Part shown: positions 55,635-64,000 of the stretch, piece by piece
Numbering within the stretch: position 1 is the first letter of the stretch
Layout: the number at the start of each line of letters is the position of its first letter
Source: Neurospora intermedia
Lineage: Eukaryota > Ascomycota > Sordariomycetes > Sordariales > Sordariaceae
Reading direction: 5' to 3'
DNA length: 64,000 nt
Assembly: GCA_037102815.1 (NCBI GenBank)
Contig: BTPP01000004.1
Span: 3,906,001 to 3,970,000, forward strand
Position numbers and translations under genes: made by a program
Notes under the pieces: generated by a model
Database searches by the model: none
Seen by the model: the letters and a program-made list of their open reading frames with translations, nothing else
Told to the model about the DNA's origin: nothing

Positions 55635-58104
55635 GTGACTAGACCACTGCTTTCGTGTATACAAAGTCACATGCTCCGTTATGTTTTTCCCTCCCGCCTC
55701 CCGAATCTGTGAATAATGGAAACATGATCTGGTCAGTCGGGCAACTTGTTGCAAAACCTATGCAGGTTTAGTCGACCCCGCAAAATGATGAGCGAGTAAG
55801 AGACTGGCTCCAACTGTTCGAGAACCGCGTGTGTGGCTTCTTCGGGCGGCTAAAATGCATCCGGATGCCTGGAACGAGAAGCATGAAGTCCCGGAAAGCA
55901 CACCGAATACATGGACAGACAGCCTTACGTTTCTATGAATACTGTTGGTGGCTAGGCCTATTCAGGAACGCTGTAGGTATCGTTAAGTACATGTGCTATG
56001 TCTCGATACTTGTGGTCCCTGGCCAGAGATGGATTTGATAACTGTAGGCCATCAAAACTGACCAACTGCCATGTTCAGGGTTAACTGTTATCTCTACTGC
56101 ACTCCATTAATCTTGACTTCAAATTTACTTTACGGACCAAGCATTGGTTTTCCAATCACTCTAGTCATACCCCTTTGTGTCCGAAGCTCCAGTCAGTCGA
56201 CTTTCACTGCTGTCATGAAGTCGAACGTCGAAATTTCGACGTAAGAGACTATCCATAGCATTATGATTCTTGTCCATCAATATATCCATACATCATTATG
56301 ACCTCCCATCATGAACTCAGATAGCCAAGCCAATATCCATGAATCTTAATTAAGGACAGCATCCCTACACTAGCGAACTGCCAAAAGTCACAATGACAAT
56401 ATGGTCTTTGAGAAAATTTGTACTACGGCTGAGGTCCTGGTAGCTTCCATTTTTCTCAATCACTGACTCTCACATACTTACCCTAAAGCAGTCGTTCTTC
56501 ATCCAACAAGAAGTCAGAGATTAGTACACATTCGTACTTACCCACTAACAATGGGGCGACGCATAACTCGCAACTCGCATCATGGCCACCAAGAAGACCA
56601 CAGTGACATTACGTACATGCTCGACGTATGGAAATTGATTAAGGCCATATACAGTCTACAATATCGGATCTCCATAGTTCTTACGGCATCGGCCCATACA
56701 AATGACGAGACTACCTCTAAGATAGGTACGTAGGGCTCGCTTATCAATCTATTCTCCGTATAGTATACACTACCCTAATCATCACTTACTTTGCCACTAG
56801 GATTCCGAAACATACCTTGTTTGAGGCATTCTTAGTCAGGCAAAAAACGTTGGAAGTCGGACATTGTCATCCATACATAGTTCGACACTGACACGTCCAT
56901 GAGTGGTACAACAGAAGAAGAAGCGCGCGGTTCCACGACATTGCACACTTGTGAGCATGAGTGCACAATCCTTCCACGGAGTCAGTCGAACGGAACCGCT
57001 AAAACGAGCTGAGAGTCGGAGAATATCAAGTAATGGTATGATAAACCGAAAACCTAAAAATGTTCCAAGGCTGTGTGTGTCTCAGCTCTCCACAAGGTAG
57101 GTACGTTAGTTAGTCTGAAGCGAGTTCCGGTCACTTGGTCTCGTCTAGCAATAAGATAACGAGTTTCTATTTACTGACTGACTAGGGAGCAAGTACACCA
57201 AAGAATCAGAACTTTGCCATCTTCTTCGACGTCCTGTCTACTCCAGGGATACCTCGACCCTCAATTGGGACCTTATCACGTCACTTGTGATGGGCATAAA
57301 CTTGCATACTTACCTCTTAGCGTGAAGTTCCGTTCTAGGTACCGCTACCGCTTTTGGTGACGGAAGGCGAGAGACTACTAGTACCACGGGTGTGTCGTGT
57401 GACCTTTGTGCACCGGCCTTCGAAAGACCTAGTTATAGTATGCCGAAAGTCTTCTGTTGCGTTGTTTAATAAAATGCTATGCCTTGCTCCTGGTCCCTGG
57501 GTTTCTTTTGAGTTTGTGACTGGAATTTGAATCTGGGGAATCCCTTATTGGGGAAGCAAGAGCCAAGTGTCTTGAAAGATGGATGGATATGGTCGCTGGG
57601 ACTTCTCACTGTTCTTCCAACAAACCTGGCATCAGCTCTGAATGGCCGTGCTAATGTAGTCAGGTCAAATCTGAGAAGCGGGCAACGAGCCTATTTTCGG
57701 ACATCAATTCACACGATACCATTCACAATGACACAACTGCTTGCGATCTGCCTGACGTCAAATTGGTCTGGTATCATTTCATATCTTCTGTCCGTGCATT
57801 GCTGTCCCATATCTCAGAGACAACATATACGATGAGAGGCCAACGTCTTGGTCTTCCTCATCACAACGCCGTTCCCGTCCGTTGTCTGTATGTGTGTCCA
57901 GTGGTAGTAGATGCTTAGTCTTCGTAGTGTGTGCCTTGACAAGCAAGCCGCGTTTGTATTTTCACTAGCCTGGATTGGTTGCTAGCAGAAAACCCGCTGA
58001 CCAAAGAAAGCAGAACCCATTTCCCGTTGAGACCGCCTTGAGATGCTCCCAGAATCACACATGACGAAAAAAGTGCCCCCTTATGACGATGAAGACAGGA
58101 AGAT
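55635..58104. other. Intergenic between convergent BNA5 and RPL32; no gene seen
   Basis: About 2.5 kb, slightly AT-richer, with short frames only. Contains several TACTTACC words and an 18-bp perfect palindrome at 56225-56242. Confidence 0.5.
56225..56242. repeat. 18-bp perfect palindrome
   Basis: ACGTCGAAATTTCGACGT is its own reverse complement. It could be a dimeric protein-binding site, but one such palindrome in 64 kb may also occur by chance. Confidence 0.9.
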
Positions 58105-58994
58105 TTAGACCTCGGTGGTAACCTTGGCCTTGGCGTTGGTGACCTTGACGGAGAGCTGCTTAGCGCGAGCGATGATCTCGATGCGCTTGCGGGAAGAGAC
58201 GTTGTGGGCGATCCTATAGTCAAGCATATTAGCGACAGTCCATTGCTTCGCCCTTGCTCATTGCCTCCATTGTCCATTGTACATCGCAAAGGCGACTCCA
58301 CGATCCCGAATCCGACTAATGTCCCCAAGAAATGAATGGATATCGATCTAACGTACTCAGCAGCGTAGGTCTTGTTGTGCATGAGGAGGAGCTCGACATC
58401 CTTGACGTTGCTGACGAGGAAAGCCTTGTGGCCGGAGGGCATCATGTGGCGGGTCTTCTTGTTGGAGCCATAGCCGATCTAGAAGCGCGAAACAAGTCGC
58501 GTTTGGTTAGCCGTTTGACCGATTTGAACTTCCCCATCGTTTTCCCAACGATCACCCGCGGAGCGTCTCTGTCCAGGGACTTGGGACAATCCAATCCTGC
58601 GGCTCCCGTCCAGATTCGCTCCGTCTTCTTCCACCACCGGATTATGGCCAAACGTACCGAGGGCATAGCAAGAGTGCCCCTGAAGCGACGGCGGACGCGG
58701 TTATCGATACCCTTGGGCTTGCGCCATGCCGAGTCCACACGCATAAAGCGATCACTCTGGTGGCGCATGAAGCCCTTAGAGCCTGTTCACCAATATTTCG
58801 TCAACATTCTAGTTCCACTGGTATTCGCATCGCTCTTTCGTCGATTGGTGTCGGGAAACGGCGGTGATGGAGTTGTCGGCCCTCGAGCTCGAGCTAGCAA
58901 GGGGATTTCCATTTTTCGTGTCGGCTGGAGTCGCGGAATTGAGGAAAAACGTACGCTTCTTGACGATAGGGACGTGCTTCTTGGCGGCAACCAT
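58105..58994 (-). CDS. RPL32: 60S ribosomal protein eL32
   Basis: A structural protein of the large ribosomal subunit. Exons on the - strand: 58994-58955, 58782-58658, 58478-58357 and 58213-58105, giving 131 residues, the usual eL32 size. Introns are 172, 179 and 143 nt, longer than those of neighbouring genes, as is common in fungal ribosomal protein genes. Family blocks: [17 protein letters not shown] at the start, [67 protein letters not shown], and [20 protein letters not shown] near the end. All junction phases agree. I looked for C/D-box snoRNA features in the introns and found none convincing. High, growth-regulated expression is expected of the family. Confidence 0.96.
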
Positions 58995-60179
58995 CTTGAA
59001 TATGCTGTTAGAATTGCTTCGTTACTGAGAATACGATTGAGCGAGGGTGCCTACCTTGACTGTCTGTTATCGAGTGATGGGGGACTGTTTCGGCGGGCAG
59101 CGTCACGGCGGGACCTGGGGAAAAAAATCGAGAAAGTGTAGCTGGTGGGCTTAGGGCTGTGCGAAATTGTTAAGGCGAGGCTTGGTACGCGGCTGTGATT
59201 CGCCAGAATTTTACTGGTGTGGGTCACCATCTGGGTGGCAGTTGTAAATCTTGGCAGTCAAGCCGCACCTGGAGATAGCGCCCAGCCGTCCGAGACCATC
59301 TCAGGAGCTGCGTCTTTCTTTGTATGCAGTGCATCTCGCCGGCCACAATTCTATTACCAACTACCTCTATGGACTGCACTTTCGATTCGGAGTCTTTATA
59401 GCATACATAACCCATTCTACTGAACTAATACGGAATGTGTTGCGTTGCTGTCATTCTCCGGCATTCGTGACCCGGGAACTCTGTCTTGATGAGAGTTCAA
59501 CCTCCAAGAGGTAAAACCAAACGCATTGGATTACATGGATCCACTCGGGCGATACGCATCATCATTCACAGTCCAGCAATAATAATGGGAACGTTTGACA
59601 CAACACGCAGATACATTCACCCCGATTCACTATCAACCAAACGCTATCCACCCGCCATCATATCGCTGGGTATTGAGTATACACACAAGTCTATGTGTCA
59701 AGTCTAAAAGGTAGGGCTGATTCTGCCTGCTTGATGGGCAATACTGCTCGACGTCTAAAAGCATGCTTGCCTCACTAAAATGGTCGCTCAAGATATGTAG
59801 AAACGGCCATTGCTCCATGTTGACCAAAAACCTCCAAACCTGCCACATCCTATGACGGTGTGAGCAAATGGCCTGCCGGATAGGAACTTGTAGTTCGCTT
59901 ATCCAACCAGGCTTGGCCATGCTCCCAAGCATACTACTGGACCGCCGCCCTGCAACAGAGCTATATGGACCGCCAAAGGTTTGAAGAAAACGGCTACTCT
60001 GGTCGTGCGTTCCTTGGTGTGGCAGATGGGCGATTGTCAAGTCCTGGACTGTCCCATTCGTTCCCAGCCACCCACGCCGAGTTCGATACTTGGCGCGTTG
60101 TGCTCGTTGAGGGACGATGGCGACAAGGACTTTGCCAATGCTCTAGGTATATAGCACTCCCTCCAGAGTTTGTGTTTCC
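58995..60179. other. Intergenic; RPL32 promoter and XDJ1 3' flank, no gene seen
   Basis: About 1.2 kb upstream of RPL32 and downstream of the J-protein stop. Nothing beyond short frames was found. The first 150 bases must hold the RPL32 leader. Confidence 0.5.
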
Positions 60180-61155
60180 TTACTGGGTAGCGCACTGAGG
60201 ACCAGCACCCTCGTCTTCGTCATCATCCTCCCAGTCATTGCCGTAGCGCGGGTCACCTTGGTGAGCGCCCATCTAGGTTCAAATGTTAGCCACAGATTCT
60301 CTCCTCACATTTTTGAAAGATCATCATACCTCTTGGATATCGGCACCAGATTCGTATTCAACGTCATCGATCTCCTCGGCCTCGATTGGCTTGGGCGGAG
60401 GAGGTAGGAGCTTCGCCAAAGCGTCGTACTGGCTGTCGTCCTGCAACCAACCATCTTCAGGGAACTCGATCTTCACAACGAGGTACAGGTCGCCCTTCAT
60501 ATCACTCTTCTTCACGGGCATACCCTCACCGGGGACTTTGAGGACGTCGCCGGGACGGAGAACCTTGCCACGAGGGTGGTTAATGTGGATGCCTCTGCCG
60601 TCAAGGTGCTTAACGACGACACGTGAGAAGCCGCTCAGAGCCTCGATAAGGGCAACGTTGAGGTCGGCTGAGAGGTCATGTCCAATGCGGGTGAAGACGT
60701 CATGGGGCTCCTCGACAAGGTGGAAGATGAGGTCTCCTGGGGCCTGGTCCGGAAGCTGGTCCGCCTCTCCTTCCAGGACGATCCTATCGCCCTGCATGGA
60801 GCCGGGAGGGATGTAGAGCTCGAGAGCCTTGGTCTCCTTGCAAGTCCGCTTGCCCTTGCACTTCTTGCAGCGGTCCTTCTCCTTGTAGTGCATACCAGAG
60901 CCAGAGCAGTGATCACAGGGAATAACAACTTGACGGGCCATGTTGGGGCCGATGGACTGGTAGGCCTCTACAAGACCGCGACCCCTGCAGCGCTCGCACT
61001 TGTTGGGCTTTACGTTCTCCTTAGCACCGGTGCCCTTGCACTGGCGGCAGACAACCTGCTTTTCGGCAGCGAATTTGACAGTCTTGCCCTTGTAGAGCTC
61101 CTCGAGCGTAACCTTGTAGGGCTGCTCTTCATCTGGGCTGCGCTTGGGGCGTCTA

Positions 61156-61190
<35 letters not shown>

Positions 61191-61658
61191 GAACATAGCA
61201 GCAAAGATATCATCCATGTTGGCGCCATGGCCGCCGTGACCGCCTCCTCTTGATGGATCGAAAGCAGCCATACCGTGGACGTCGTACATTTCGCGCTTCT
61301 CTTCGTCACTAAGAATCTCGTACGCCTGGGCGATGGCCTTGAACTTGACTTCGGCTTCGGGGCGCTGGTCCTCGGGGACCTTGTCCGGATGGTGAATCAA
61401 TGCGAGCTGGAGATTGAAGAGTCAGCACAACATCTAGGAGCTTTAAGACAGGCGGTTGTGTGCGTGGTGATTTAGCCCACCTTGCGATAAGCCTTCTTGA
61501 TGTCATTCGGGCTGGCCGACTTGTCGACGCCGAGAATGGCTACACGAAGCGAGTTAGTACATGCCGAGACAGATTGCCAGTATCGCGGCCAAATTGTATT
61601 TAATGGCAGGCATACCATAGAGATCGAGGTCGCCCTCGTCGCCGCTGTTGCTGCTCAT
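60180..61658 (-). CDS. xdj1: Type I (class A) J-protein co-chaperone, Xdj1-like, with C-terminal CaaX box
   Basis: It stimulates Hsp70 ATPase and binds unfolded clients. Yeast Xdj1 works at the mitochondrial outer membrane with the TOM complex. Exons on the - strand: 61658-61616, 61539-61481, 61406-60330 and 60272-60180, giving 423 residues. The J domain (residues about 12-78) has HPD at 40-42 and [16 protein letters not shown] Gly/Met-rich linker follows (GGGHGG.., repeated GMGGMGGM). The zinc region has [24 protein letters not shown] and CKKCKGKR, the last lacking the final Gly. The C-terminal substrate domains contain [11 protein letters not shown] and [18 protein letters not shown]. The last exon encodes an acidic tail ending CATQ, a farnesylation-type CaaX box like CASQ of Ydj1. 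The N-terminus and domain details fit Xdj1 better than the main Ydj1/Mas5 orthologue, but the assignment is from memory. Confidence 0.93.

Positions 61659-64000
<2,342 letters not shown>

Noticed and set aside
58214-58954. snoRNA inside RPL32 introns
   Set aside because: Introns are long enough, but no convincing C/D or H/ACA box pair with a guide stem was found.

Overview
The window is nuclear DNA of a filamentous ascomycete, most likely a sordariomycete. The evidence is short GT-AG introns of roughly 50-180 nt with CTAAC/CTGAC branch sites, widely spaced genes on both strands, CT-rich leaders, and a 9 kb AT-rich block at the left with the signature of repeat-induced point mutation (RIP: TpA in excess, CpA/TpG scarce, CAG/CAA turned into TAG/TAA, CpG retained). 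Many intergenic regions carry the (G)TAGGTA/TACCTAC words common in this class. I cannot name the genus.

Layout. 1-9005: RIP-destroyed transposons. The first is a Ty3/gypsy-type pol remnant on the + strand (protease, RT, RNase H, integrase, probable chromodomain). A short GC-normal, hairpin-rich island (about 5528-5839) that escaped RIP follows. Next is a second decayed element with one long RIP-riddled frame resembling a fungal KDZ/Plavaka-like transposase. 9006-64000 is euchromatic and holds eleven well-supported protein genes: NHX1-type endosomal Na+/H+ exchanger (+), a conserved-looking unknown protein with a coiled coil (+), STE50-type SAM/RA MAPK adaptor (+), a MAPEG membrane protein (-), eIF4B/Tif3 (-), a Tim17/22/23-family membrane protein (+), the intronless 3,054-residue FMP27/Hobbit/BLTP2 bridge-like lipid transfer protein (+), NAD-specific glutamate dehydrogenase (-), kynureninase (+), ribosomal protein eL32 (-), and a type I J-protein of the Xdj1 kind with a farnesylation box (-). 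The start of mitochondrial glutamyl-tRNA synthetase (+) runs off the right edge. All splice models below were built by hand from reading-frame continuity and family alignment from memory.

The genes are mostly housekeeping and do not form one pathway or a secondary-metabolite cluster. Loose themes are mitochondria/organelle contact (Tim17-family protein, FMP27, Xdj1-type J-protein, mitochondrial GluRS), translation (eIF4B, eL32, GluRS) and NAD metabolism (NAD-GDH and kynureninase, the latter in de novo NAD synthesis, divergently flanking a 6 kb gene-poor spacer). That spacer holds a 288 bp MITE-like element with perfect 38 bp terminal inverted repeats.

I did not find a convincing new biological system. 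The items most worth a second look are the MITE, the RIP-escaped structured island, a uORF whose stop overlaps the kynureninase start codon (ATGA), a required GC-AG intron in the GluRS gene, a 4-nt first coding exon in eIF4B, an intron of NHX1 that is open in frame, a short last exon of NAD-GDH hidden behind an in-frame stop, and an unexplained 224-codon Cys-rich open frame at 50933-51604. No tRNA, rRNA or CRISPR was seen.
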